A stretch of DNA of 57,584 nt. Origin: Pseudomonadota bacterium (GTDB taxonomy: Bacteria > Pseudomonadota > Gammaproteobacteria > Burkholderiales > Burkholderiaceae_F). The stretch is taken from NCBI GenBank assembly GCA_023443095.1, contig JAEZVV010000151.1:1-57584 (forward strand), written 5' to 3'. The first letter of the stretch is position 1. Each line of letters starts with the position of its first letter. This document shows positions 1-8,378 of this stretch, in pieces. The position numbers were made by a program, and so were the translations under genes. The notes under the pieces are model-generated. The model was not told the origin of the DNA and searched no databases. It saw only the letters and a program-made list of their open reading frames with translations.

Positions 1-2505
1 GAACTGGGCGAAACCGACCTCGACACCTTGGCCGAACTGCGCTCGCTCGCAGCGCAGTATTACTACTTCGACCGCCTCGACGACGCCCTGCTCGCCGGCC
101 GCCAGGCCGCTGCGCGTTCGCGCGCCGCGCTCGGCGCTACCCACCCCACCACGCTGCTGGCCGAAAGCACGGTGGCCCAGCTCAACGCGGCCCACGGCAA
201 CGCCGAGGCCGCCGCCGCCCTCGCGCTCGACGTCCTGGAGCGCAGCCAGCGCAGCGGTGCCGACGAGGCCTTCATCGACATCCAGCGCTTTGCCGCCGCT
301 CAGGCCTTGCGAGCAGCGCGCCGCTACGAAGCGGCCGCGCCGCTCCTGCGCGAGACTTTCGCCTACCGTTCGCGCAGCCTCGGCGCCGATTCCGCCGACA
401 CCATCCATGCCGGCGCCCAGCTCGGCTGGACTCTGGCGCGGCTGGGCCAGGACGAACTGGCGCAGGCGATCGTCGACGAGCAATACGCGCGCGCAACGCT
501 CCTGCTCGGGCCCGATGCCTACACCACTTTGTGGACCGCCTCGCTCAAGGCAGAGCTGCTCGGCCGCGCCGGCCGTTATGCCGAAGCGATGCCGCTCTAT
601 CAAGACACTTTGCAGCGCGCGGCAGCCAGCGGCAACGTCGGCCTGGTGTTGCAGGACACCGCGGCCCTGGCGATCGAACATGGACTCGAAGCCAGCGACC
701 CTTCCCCCTGCCTCTATCTCGACGCCTTGCGCGAAGCGGCGCTCGCCAGCGCGCCCGGTTCGACGCTGCGCTCCAACTGGCGCGGCGCCGAAGCCTTCTG
801 CGACATTCTTGCGGGCAATGCCCAGGCTGCCCAGCGCCAGATCGAAGCCCAGTTGGCCGAACCGGGCCCGGCCGGCGCCGAGATCGACCGCCTGATGCTG
901 CGGCGGCGCCTGGCGGCACTGCAGCTGGCCCGCGGCCAGCCCGACGCCGCCCGCGCCGAGCTCGAGACGGCCCGGAGCGAAGTCGAACAGCTGCACGCGC
1001 AAAGCGCGCTGCTGCGACGGGGTGGCATGGCGCACTGGGTGGGCAGCCGGCCCTGGGCTGCGGGAGGCCGCAGCCTGGTGCGACTGCTCGCCGCGCAAGG
1101 CGAGGCCGAGCTTGCTTTTGCCGCCGCCGAATCGATCAAGGCGCGGCGGCTGCTCGACACCCGCCGCCGCAGCGAATGGCTCGAGCAGCTCGACTCGCCG
1201 AGCCGCGCCATGGTCAAGAGCATCCAGGAAGAAATCGACGCTGCGGCGCTGGAACTCGCCCTCGCGCTCGACGCTGCCAGCCGCGCCCCGCTCGAGGCGC
1301 GGATCGCCGCGGCCGAAGCCAGGCTCACCCGCCTGGCAGGCGAACAAGCCCGCTCTGCCAGCACCGCCAGCCTGCCAGAGCTGAGTGCCGACGAAGTCTT
1401 CGTGCATTTGATCGCTGACGGCGACACTCTGCTGCTGCTGGTGCGCAGCCGCGATGGCATCAACACATACGAGGCGCGGCCGGGAGCGGCCGCACCCCTG
1501 GTCAACGCGGCCCGCCGCGCTCTCGGCGGCGAACCCGAGCCCAACCGCTTGTGGGTCCTTCCCGACGGCACGCTGGCCGAGAGCCCGACCCGCCCGCAAG
1601 TCGACGCGGTCCGGTTGCGCGACGGCGATGCCCTGCAGCGCATCGCCGCCGTCATCGTTGCCCCGCTCGCATCGCATATCGAGGCCGGACGCCGAATCGT
1701 GTTCGCCCCCGACGACGCTTACGCGCTGCTGCCGCTCGAAGCCCTGCCCACTCATCGCGGACCGCTGGGCTTGCGGGTCGAGGTCACTTACGCACATTCG
1801 GCGGCGATGGCCGCGGAAGCTAACCGGGCGAAGCAGCGCCTGCCGGCAGTGGGCGGCAGCCTGCTCGCCATCGGTGTGCCGCATCCGCAAGCGCGGGCTC
1901 CGGGCCTGGACCCGCGGCTGGCGGCTCTGAACTGGAGCGAGCTGCCAGCGGTCGAAGCCGAAATCGGCGCGGTCGCTCGCCGGATGAAGGCCGTGCCGGT
2001 GCAAAGCCTGCTGGGCCCGGCCGCCAGCGAAAGCGAGCTGCGGAAAGGCGACGCCAGCGGCGCCTTGCGCCAAGCGCGCTGGATCCATGTGGCCGCCCAT
2101 GCCTGGTATTCGGATGCTTCGCCCGAACTCTCGGCACTCGTGCTCGACGACGCGGACGGCGACGCCACCGCGGGTTATCTCACCGCGGCCGAACTGCGCA
2201 GCCTGCACCTGGCCGCCGAGCTCGTGGTCCTGTCAGCCTGCAGCAGCGCCGGCGGTGCGGTGCGCACCGGCGAAGGTCTGGTCGGCCTCGTCCACTCCTT
2301 GTTTGTCGCTGGCGCGACCGGCAGCATCGTGTCGCTCTGGCCGGTCGCCGACGCGCCCACCGCGGCCATGATGGACGAGCTGTATTCGCGCATCGCCGCC
2401 GGCCTTCCCCCCGCCTCCGCCTTGAGCCAGGCCCGGCGCGCTCTGGCCGCCGCCGGCCACCCGCCGCGCGACTGGGCCGCGTTTGTGTATTACGGCGCGA
2501 ACTGA
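1..2505 (+). CDS. TPR-CHAT domain protein, 5' partial
   Basis: The frame is open from base 1, so the start lies outside the window and the TTG at 28 is not a credible start. The N-terminal half is Ala/Leu-rich and helical with tetratricopeptide-like repeats. The C-terminal ~350 residues look like a CHAT (caspase HetF associated with TPR) protease domain. The expected dyad is visible: His in HVAAHAW (codon 2098-2100) and Cys in LSACSS (codon 2239-2241). CHAT proteins are caspase-like peptidases, often next to signalling or defence genes, but the upstream partner is not in view. The gene ends 14 bases before the convergent flavin reductase. The domain call is good; substrate and role are unknown. 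Confidence 0.85.
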   Translation, partial: ELGETDLDTLAELRSLAAQYYYFDRLDDALLAGRQAAARSRAALGATHPTTLLAESTVAQLNAAHGNAEAAAALALDVLERSQRSGADEAFIDIQRFAAAQALRAARRYEAAAPLLRETFAYRSRSLGADSADTIHAGAQLGWTLARLGQDELAQAIVDEQYARATLLLGPDAYTTLWTASLKAELLGRAGRYAEAMPLYQDTLQRAAASGNVGLVLQDTAALAIEHGLEASDPSPCLYLDALREAALASAPGSTLRSNWRGAEAFCDILAGNAQAAQRQIEAQLAEPGPAGAEIDRLMLRRRLAALQLARGQPDAARAELETARSEVEQLHAQSALLRRGGMAHWVGSRPWAAGGRSLVRLLAAQGEAELAFAAAESIKARRLLDTRRRSEWLEQLDSPSRAMVKSIQEEIDAAALELALALDAASRAPLEARIAAAEARLTRLAGEQARSASTASLPELSADEVFVHLIADGDTLLLLVRSRDGINTYEARPGAAAPLVNAARRALGGEPEPNRLWVLPDGTLAESPTRPQVDAVRLRDGDALQRIAAVIVAPLASHIEAGRRIVFAPDDAYALLPLEALPTHRGPLGLRVEVTYAHSAAMAAEANRAKQRLPAVGGSLLAIGVPHPQARAPGLDPRLAALNWSELPAVEAEIGAVARRMKAVPVQSLLGPAASESELRKGDASGALRQARWIHVAAHAWYSDASPELSALVLDDADGDATAGYLTAAELRSLHLAAELVVLSACSSAGGAVRTGEGLVGLVHSLFVAGATGSIVSLWPVADAPTAAMMDELYSRIAAGLPPASALSQARRALAAAGHPPRDWAAFVYYGAN

Positions 2506-2519
2506 AAGCCGGCCGCCTA

Positions 2520-3050
2520 TCAGGGCTTGGGCCAGGGGTCGCGCAGGGCCCGCGGCAGCGGCGTTTCGACCACTTCCGAAACATAGCGGCCACTATGGAA
2601 GATCAGCGGGGTGCCCCCTGCGGCCCGGAACTCGAGCACTTCGCCGACAAAGATGTCGTGGTCGCCGGCGCGATGACGGCCGACCGTCTTGCATTCAAAC
2701 CACGCCACGCAGTCTTCGATCAAGGGCCAGCCCTGGCCGCTGTGCGACCAGGTCGTGCCGGCAAACTTGTCGATGCCGCGCGTGGAAAAACGCCGTGCCA
2801 GTTCGAGTTGGCCAACCCCGAGCACGTGCACGACAAAACCCGCTGCAGCCTCGAACGCGGGGCTGCTGGCCGCGCCCTGCCCCAGGCTCCAAAGCACCAG
2901 CGGCGGGGTCAGCGACACCGAGTTGAAAGAGTTGACCGTCAGACCCACCGGTTCGCCCGCGGTCCCGGAAGTGGTCACGACACACACGCCGGTGGCAAAC
3001 TGGCCGAGCGCGCGACGGTAGTCAGTGGTATGAGCCTTGGCATTCGTCAT
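2520..3050 (-). CDS. Flavin reductase-like domain protein
   Basis: A 176-residue protein of the flavin reductase / FMN-binding split-barrel type (HpaC-like). These enzymes use NAD(P)H to reduce FMN or FAD, often for a two-component monooxygenase. Typical elements are RALGQFATGVCVVTT near the N-terminus, the GLTVNSFNSVSLTPPLV segment (flavin-binding region) and the FECKTVGRHRAGDHDIFVGEV segment. The ATG at 3050 is preferred over in-frame starts at 3059 and 3146 because the family begins shortly before this conserved block. No monooxygenase partner is adjacent, so the electron acceptor is unknown. Confidence 0.87.
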   Translation of the reverse strand: MTNAKAHTTDYRRALGQFATGVCVVTTSGTAGEPVGLTVNSFNSVSLTPPLVLWSLGQGAASSPAFEAAAGFVVHVLGVGQLELARRFSTRGIDKFAGTTWSHSGQGWPLIEDCVAWFECKTVGRHRAGDHDIFVGEVLEFRAAGGTPLIFHSGRYVSEVVETPLPRALRDPWPKP

Positions 3051-3161
3051 CCTGCCCATTCTACGGACGCGGCCGGCGCCACCACTTGCGCTTGCAATCG
3101 CCGCGGCCGCGTCTACATTGCTGCCGTACATCCATTCCACGCCCATGGGGAGAAAAACAAG

Positions 3162-3764
3162 ATGACGAGATCGATTCGAGCGCTGCTGGCCCTGGTGCTA
3201 GCCCTGGGTTTGTCGGGCTGCGGCTACAACGCGATCCAGCAGAAAGACGAGGCCGTGAAAGCCGCCTGGGCCGAAGTGCTCAGCCAGTACCAGCGCCGGG
3301 CCGACCTGATTCCCAATATCGTCAACGCGATCAAGGGCGAAACCTCGTTCGAGCAGGAAACGCTGACCCAGGTGATCGAGGCGCGTGCCAAGGCGACGTC
3401 GATCCAGGCCACTCCCGAGCTCGTCAACAACCCCGAGGCCTTCAAAAAGTTCACCGAGGCGCAAGGCGAACTGAGTTCGGCGCTGTCGCGCCTGATGGTC
3501 ACGGTCGAACGCTACCCGGACCTCAAGTCCAACGCCGGCTTCCAGGACCTGCGTACCCAGCTCGAAGGCACCGAGAACCGCATCGGCATCGCCCGCAACC
3601 GCTACATCAAGAGCGTGCAGGACTTCAACACCTTCATCCGCCAGTTCCCCGAAAATCTGACGGCGATGATGTTCAGCTACAAGCCGATGGCGCAGTTTGC
3701 GGTCGACAACGAGCAGGCGATCAAGACGCCCCCGACCGTCGATTTCGGCGGCCAGAAGAAGTGA
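3162..3764 (+). CDS. lemA: LemA family lipoprotein
   Basis: A 200-residue LemA-family protein. The N-terminus is a lipoprotein signal with lipobox LSGC, so it is predicted to be membrane-anchored and mostly helical. The family core is present: the YQRRADLIPNIVNAIKG block and ENRIGIARNRYI near the C-terminus. An AG-rich ribosome site (GGGGAG) lies about 10 bases before the ATG. It starts a three-gene run with two TPM-domain proteins downstream, an association common in proteobacteria. The function of LemA is not settled. Confidence 0.92.
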   Translation: MTRSIRALLALVLALGLSGCGYNAIQQKDEAVKAAWAEVLSQYQRRADLIPNIVNAIKGETSFEQETLTQVIEARAKATSIQATPELVNNPEAFKKFTEAQGELSSALSRLMVTVERYPDLKSNAGFQDLRTQLEGTENRIGIARNRYIKSVQDFNTFIRQFPENLTAMMFSYKPMAQFAVDNEQAIKTPPTVDFGGQKK

Positions 3765-3789
3765 GCCCGGCCGCAACGCGAACCGACTG

Positions 3790-4662
3790 ATGCGGGAGCT
3801 TCTCGCCCTGGCCCTCGTGCTGCTGGCCTTCGCCGCGCCAGCGCAGGAACTCGCCGCCGTGCCGCCCCTGGCACGGGTGACCGACAGCACCGGCACGCTC
3901 AGCCCCGAGCAGAAGCGCGCGCTCGAGGAAAGGCTCGCCGCTTTTGAACGTGCCCACGGCTCGCAGGTAGCGGTGCTGATGCTGCCGTCGACCAAGCCCG
4001 AGCCGATCGAGGACTACGCCCACCGCGTCGGCGAAGCCTGGAAGATCGGCCGTGCCGGCGTCGGCGACGGCCTCCTGATGGTGGTGGCCAAGGACGACCG
4101 CCGTGTCCGCATCGACGTTGCTCGAGCGCTGGAAGGCGCGATTCCCGACGTCGCTGCCAAACGCGTGATCCGCGAGCACATGGCGCCGTTTTTTCAGAAA
4201 GGCGATTACGCCGGCGGCATCAACGCCGGACTCGATCGTCTGTTCGGCCTGGTCGAAGGCGAAGGGCTGCCGGCCCCGGTCGGCGTGCCCGCAAGCAAGG
4301 TCAACGCGGGCGAAGACATGGTGGCCTTGTTGCTGCCTTTCATCGTCGTCGGCGTGATCGTCGCGTCGGTCCTGCGCAAGCTGCTCGGCGCCCCCGGCGC
4401 CGTGATCGGCGGCGTCGGCGCCGGAGCGCCCGGCGGCTGGATGCTGGCTTCGATCGGGTTGGGCCTCTTGATCGCGGTGGCGGCCTCGGTCATCGGTTTC
4501 GGCGGCGGGCGCTCGATTTCGCGCACCATCGGCGGCCGCCGCGGCGGCGTCTTCGTTCCGGGCGGCTGGAGCGGCGGTGGCGGCGGATGGGGCGGAGGCG
4601 GCGGATGGTCGTCCGGCGGTGGCGGCGATTTTTCCGGCGGCGGCGCCAGCGGAGACTGGTGA
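3790..4662 (+). CDS. TPM domain protein with Gly-rich tail (YgcG-like)
   Basis: A 290-residue exported membrane protein. A signal peptide ends around APAQ. A TPM domain follows (RVTDSTGTLSPEQ, then GDGLLMVVAKDDRRVRIDV and an LEGAIPD block). Hydrophobic segments lie around residues 175-250, and the tail is an extreme Gly/Ser/Trp-rich stretch (coded by about 4500-4660). This is the usual architecture of YgcG-type proteins beside LemA. The stop and the next start overlap as TGATG at 4660-4664, so translation is probably coupled. The role of the Gly-rich tail is not known. Confidence 0.88.
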   Translation: MRELLALALVLLAFAAPAQELAAVPPLARVTDSTGTLSPEQKRALEERLAAFERAHGSQVAVLMLPSTKPEPIEDYAHRVGEAWKIGRAGVGDGLLMVVAKDDRRVRIDVARALEGAIPDVAAKRVIREHMAPFFQKGDYAGGINAGLDRLFGLVEGEGLPAPVGVPASKVNAGEDMVALLLPFIVVGVIVASVLRKLLGAPGAVIGGVGAGAPGGWMLASIGLGLLIAVAASVIGFGGGRSISRTIGGRRGGVFVPGGWSGGGGGWGGGGGWSSGGGGDFSGGGASGDW

Positions 4663-5168
4663 TGATTCCTTTTGCGCGACTTTTCCGGCACTGGATGAAT
4701 ACGCCGCGGGCGGTGGCCAAGGCGTTCCCGCCGGCCACGCTCGAAGCGATCCAGTCCGCCATCGCCGCGGCTGAGGAGCGGCACAGCGGCGAGATCCGCT
4801 TTGCGGTCGAAGGCTCGCTGCCCTGGAGCTATCTGCGGCGCGACGCCGCACCGCGTGAACGCGCCTGGATGGTTTTTTCCAAGCTGCGCGTATGGGACAC
4901 CGAGCTCAACAACGGCGTCCTGATCTACGTCGAGTTGGCCGACCGCAACGTCGAAATCGTCGCCGACCGCGGCGCCGCGCGCCGGATCCCGAAAGCCGAC
5001 TGGCAGGCGATTGCCGACGGCATGCGCGAGCGCTTTCGCGCGGGCGAGTTCGAGGCAGGCAGCCTGGAGGCGATCCGCGCGGTCGGCGAACGGCTCGCCA
5101 GCGAGTTCCCGCTGGAGGCCAGCGCAGCCAATCGCAACGAACTGAGCAATCGCCCGGCGCTGCTCTGA
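4662..5168 (+). CDS. Second TPM domain protein
   Basis: A 168-residue protein starting at an ATG that shares its A with the stop of the previous gene. It has a short amphipathic N-terminus without a clear signal peptide, then a second, divergent TPM domain (AAEERHSGEIRFAVEGSLP; NNGVLIYVELADRNVEIVADRG). LemA / TPM / TPM trios like this are recurrent. The longer frame upstream is Arg-rich and is the shadow of the Gly-rich tail of the preceding gene, so it was trimmed. Confidence 0.87.
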   Translation: MIPFARLFRHWMNTPRAVAKAFPPATLEAIQSAIAAAEERHSGEIRFAVEGSLPWSYLRRDAAPRERAWMVFSKLRVWDTELNNGVLIYVELADRNVEIVADRGAARRIPKADWQAIADGMRERFRAGEFEAGSLEAIRAVGERLASEFPLEASAANRNELSNRPALL

Positions 5169-5186
5169 CCCAGGCAGGAGAGCCAC

Positions 5187-5759
5187 ATGTCGATCGCCCA
5201 CCCGCTCGATCACCAGCCGCATCCCGGTCTAGAGTTCGCCACCCTGGGCGGCGGCTGTTTCTGGTGCCTGGAAGCGGTGTTCGAGGAAGTCCGGGGCGTA
5301 CTCGACGTGGAATCGGGCTACAGCGGCGGGAAGGTCCGCCAGCCGAGCTACCGCCAGGTGTGCAGCGGCGACACCGGCCACGCCGAAGTAGTCCGCATCG
5401 AGTTCGACCCGGCGCAGATCAGCTACCGCGAGCTGCTTGAAATTTTCTTCGCGATCCACGATCCGACCACGATCGACCGCCAGGGCAACGACGTCGGCTC
5501 GCAGTACCGCTCAGTGATCTATTTCCATACCGACGAGCAGGAGCGGACCGCGCGCACGCTGATCGCCGAGGTGCAGGCCCAGATCGGCCGGCCGGTGGTC
5601 ACTCAGGTGGCGCCTGCACCCGAGTATTTCCGCGCCGAAACCTACCACCAGGAGTATTTCCGCCATAACGGCGGCCAGGGCTATTGCCAGTTCGTGGTCG
5701 AACCCAAGCTCACCCGGTTCCGCGCCACCTTCGCCGCGCACCGCAAGCCCGCCACCTGA
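5187..5759 (+). CDS. msrA: Peptide-methionine (S)-S-oxide reductase MsrA
   Basis: A 190-residue MsrA, which reduces the S-diastereomer of methionine sulfoxide in proteins using thioredoxin. The GGGCFWCLEAVF signature puts the catalytic cysteine at residue 24 and a second cysteine at 27. GYSGG, the VVRIEFDP block and the Y-H-Q-E-Y-F block near the C-terminus are also present. A ribosome site (AGGAG) precedes the ATG. It follows the TPM gene by 18 bases and ends 3 bases before the convergent DUF72 gene. Confidence 0.96.
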   Translation: MSIAHPLDHQPHPGLEFATLGGGCFWCLEAVFEEVRGVLDVESGYSGGKVRQPSYRQVCSGDTGHAEVVRIEFDPAQISYRELLEIFFAIHDPTTIDRQGNDVGSQYRSVIYFHTDEQERTARTLIAEVQAQIGRPVVTQVAPAPEYFRAETYHQEYFRHNGGQGYCQFVVEPKLTRFRATFAAHRKPAT

Positions 5760-5762
5760 AGC

Positions 5763-6806
5763 TCAGCGAGCGACCACCGCGCGCGCCAGTTCGATCATCG
5801 ACAGCGGCGCACTGCCTTCGGCCAGATTGCTGGCGATCACATAGCTCGGCTGGCCGCTGCGGATCGCAACGTGGATCAGATGAGCGAGCGTGCCGCGGGT
5901 GGGAATGTCGGGGTCGATCAGACGATCGAAGGGCGCATAACGGTCCTTCGCCTGCTGGAAGCGCAGCCCCGCGCGCAAACTCCATCGAACCACCAACGGA
6001 CCTTTGAGGGTCCATTCGTCGCCGTCGTCGGGGCTGGAGTCCATCGCCCGCAGCGCCACGCTCTGGCGCTGCGCCGGCGGCATCGCCGAATGAAGACCGA
6101 CCACCAGCCTGACCCCGGCTTCGCGCAAGACCTTCACGAAACGCGGCGTGTTCAGTTCGGCGTTGCGCAGCTCGACCGCATACACCGGACTCACGCCCGC
6201 ACGCTCTCGAGGCAGGGCTGCCAGGAACTGACCGACACGGGCGATCGTCGCCTGCGCGGCCGCGGGTTCTCGCCACAGCTCGGGCGGCAGGGAAGAGAGC
6301 TGGAACACCAGCGGTCCGGCCTTGGCGCCCAGGCCCTCGAGCACCGGCCCGACAAAGCGTTCGATCGCCAACTGCGGATCGAGAAAGCTCGGGTTGGCGC
6401 CGATGGGCGCGCCGCGCTCGCCCCGCAACACGGCGTCGGTGAGCACGGCCGGCGCCTTCACCAGGAAGCGGAAGTGTTCGGGCACCTGTTGCGCGTAGCG
6501 GGCGAACTCGGTCGCCGCCTGCGGCGAATACGAGCTGCGCTCGATGCCGACGGCGCGCAGGACTGCCAGCTTCGAATACGCAGGCAATCCCTCGCGCGCC
6601 AGCTGGGCTTCCGTGTGTTCGCCGCGCCAGACGATGCCGCGCCAGCCCGGAAAGCTCCAGGACGAGCTGCCCAGGTGGACGCTCGCCGGCAGCAGACGCC
6701 CGAGGCGTTGCCACTCGGAGCTAAGCTCGGCCGCTGCCACCGCACGAGGCGATGCGGGGGCTGGGGGATCGTCGTCGAACAGCGATTCGGGAACGGTGCC
6801 GGGCAT
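5763..6806 (-). CDS. DUF72 domain protein (YecE-like)
   Basis: A 347-residue DUF72 protein, a TIM-barrel-like family of unknown biochemical function. Visible family features are the HLGSSSWSFPGWRGIVW block near the N-terminus, the FRFLVKAP segment, and YAVELRN in the middle. The ATG at 6806, preceded by GGGG, is preferred over a TTG at 6827. The first ~35 residues are Pro/Ala/Asp-rich and poorly conserved. It is transcribed toward msrA. Confidence 0.88.
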   Translation of the reverse strand: MPGTVPESLFDDDPPAPASPRAVAAAELSSEWQRLGRLLPASVHLGSSSWSFPGWRGIVWRGEHTEAQLAREGLPAYSKLAVLRAVGIERSSYSPQAATEFARYAQQVPEHFRFLVKAPAVLTDAVLRGERGAPIGANPSFLDPQLAIERFVGPVLEGLGAKAGPLVFQLSSLPPELWREPAAAQATIARVGQFLAALPRERAGVSPVYAVELRNAELNTPRFVKVLREAGVRLVVGLHSAMPPAQRQSVALRAMDSSPDDGDEWTLKGPLVVRWSLRAGLRFQQAKDRYAPFDRLIDPDIPTRGTLAHLIHVAIRSGQPSYVIASNLAEGSAPLSMIELARAVVAR

Positions 6807-6841
6807 GGCCCCAGTGTAAAAGCGCAAGCCTCCGCGCCGGC

Positions 6842-6870
6842 AAAAAAAACGCCACCCGAAGGTGGCGTTG
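6842..6870 (-). terminator. Rho-independent terminator after the Spy-like gene
   Basis: A perfect hairpin, AACGCCACC / GGTGGCGTT with a CGAA loop. On the minus strand it is followed by a run of eight Ts (As at 6842-6849). It lies just past the stop of the minus-strand gene ending at 6881. Confidence 0.88.
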
Positions 6871-6880
6871 TGGCAATGAC

Positions 6881-7447
6881 TTAAACCGCAGGACCGCCGC
6901 AGCCGCGCCCGCCGCCGTAACCGTGGCCGTGACCATGGCCATGGCCGTAACCGTAGCCACGCATCTGGCCGCGGCCGAAGTTGTCGAGCGTGGTCTTCTG
7001 TTCGGGCGAGAGCACGGCGCTCAGCGCTGCACGCGCCTGCGCGATGTCGGACAGCGCCGCGCCGTTGGCTTTCATGTGTTCGGCGCGCAGCTCCAGGGCT
7101 TTCTGGCGGTCGTTCATCACGGCAATCATGTCGGCGCGCATTTTGGCCCGCACCGCCGCCTGGTTCTTGACCTTGCCAGCGTATGCCTCCCAGGCCGCCT
7201 GTTGGTTGGGCTGGAGTTGGAGCGCGGTGGCCATGGCGTTCAGCCGTGCATCGACGCGAGCCGGGTCAAAACCCTCGCCGCGCATGCCATGGTGCGGACC
7301 GTAGCCGACACCCTGGCCCATCGGGCAGGGGCCGTATTGAGGACCGGGGCCGGGGCCCTGGGCCGGGGCCTGGGCAAAGGCCACTGCGGCCGAGCCAGCA
7401 AGCAGGCCGGCGGCAGCGAAACTGAAGAAACGAAGCTTGGCGTTCAT
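6881..7447 (-). CDS. Spy/LTXXQ-like periplasmic protein with His-Gly tail
   Basis: A 188-residue exported protein. The signal peptide is cleaved near AVAFAQ. A Pro/Gly-rich linker follows, then a helical domain with two LTxxQ-type motifs (LQPNQ and LSPEQ), as in Spy/CpxP-like periplasmic chaperones or metal-stress proteins. The last ~25 residues are low-complexity Gly/His/Tyr (HGHGHGHGHG), a plausible metal-binding tail. GGAG stands 7 bases before the ATG. Function is inferred from the motif only. Confidence 0.82.
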   Translation of the reverse strand: MNAKLRFFSFAAAGLLAGSAAVAFAQAPAQGPGPGPQYGPCPMGQGVGYGPHHGMRGEGFDPARVDARLNAMATALQLQPNQQAAWEAYAGKVKNQAAVRAKMRADMIAVMNDRQKALELRAEHMKANGAALSDIAQARAALSAVLSPEQKTTLDNFGRGQMRGYGYGHGHGHGHGYGGGRGCGGPAV

Positions 7448-7592
7448 GGAATTCTCCTTCCGTTGAAGTTCGACGGATGCAGGCTAACCGGGAGGGAACC
7501 CCACGGGGACGGACGATGTAAGCGGCGGTTGCGTGCAGGCAAGCGCGCTTACAGTTGTTTACGTCTGAGACAGGAAATCACGCAAGCGCGGA

Positions 7593-8216
7593 TCAGGCCG
7601 CCGGCGGCGCGGTGTCGGCAAACTGCGGCCGCGCCATCAGCCGTTCGTAGAAACGCTCGAGATTGGGGTAGGTGGCGCGCCAGTTGATTCCGGCAAAGCG
7701 GAAATCGAGATAACCCAGTGCGCAGCCCACCGCGATGTCGGCGATGGTGTAGGCGTGGCCATTGCACCAGTTCTTGTCCGCCAAGCCCGAGCTCATCGCT
7801 GCGAGCGCCGCGTATACCTTGCCCATCTGCCGCTCGGCCCAGGCCAGGCTTTGCTGCTCGGCCGGGCGCTGGCTGTGTTCGATCCGCACCAGGATGGCGG
7901 CGTCGAGCAAGCCGTCGGCCAGCGCTTCCCAAGTCCGCACTTCGGCGCGTTCGCGGCCGTTGCCGGGAATGAGCTTGCCGACCGGCGAGATCGAATCGAG
8001 GTATTCGACGATCACGCGTGAGTCAAACACCGCACCGCCGTCCTCCATGATCAGGCACGGCACCTTGCCCAGGGGGTTGTAGCGCGCAATCTGCGTGTCC
8101 TTGGCCCACACGTCTTCGAGTTCGAGCTTGAACTCGATCCGTTTTTCGGCCATGACAACGCGCACCTTGCGCGCGTAAGGACTGGTCAGTGAACCAATAA
8201 GTCGGATGGTTTTCAC
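7593..8216 (-). CDS. Glutathione S-transferase family protein
   Basis: A 207-residue cytosolic-type GST. The N-terminal thioredoxin fold has SPYARKVRV near residues 12-20 and the cis-Pro segment KVPCLIMEDG, followed by DSRVIVEYLD. The C-terminal helical domain contains the YTIADIAVG motif. The start is GTG at 8216 with little Shine-Dalgarno complementarity. A TATACT -10-like element lies at 8246-8251 on the same strand. It is divergent from purB. Substrate unknown. Confidence 0.9.
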   Translation of the reverse strand: MKTIRLIGSLTSPYARKVRVVMAEKRIEFKLELEDVWAKDTQIARYNPLGKVPCLIMEDGGAVFDSRVIVEYLDSISPVGKLIPGNGRERAEVRTWEALADGLLDAAILVRIEHSQRPAEQQSLAWAERQMGKVYAALAAMSSGLADKNWCNGHAYTIADIAVGCALGYLDFRFAGINWRATYPNLERFYERLMARPQFADTAPPAA

Positions 8217-8378
8217 GGCGCGCCATTGAGGGGAAACGCGATTCGAGTATACGCAGCCGCCGCTATGCCGAATGCTCGGGCCTGATGCGCCGCTGCTACA
8301 CTTGGCGGCCCATTTTCGGATGCCGAAACGCTGTTTTCCGGCTTCCGCCTTTCCCCTTCTTCTGCCTTATCCGACGCC

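Noticed and set aside
4500..4660. Gly-coding repeat as a tandem repeat or mobile sequence
   Set aside because: It is low-complexity coding sequence in the TPM protein tail, not a repeat array.
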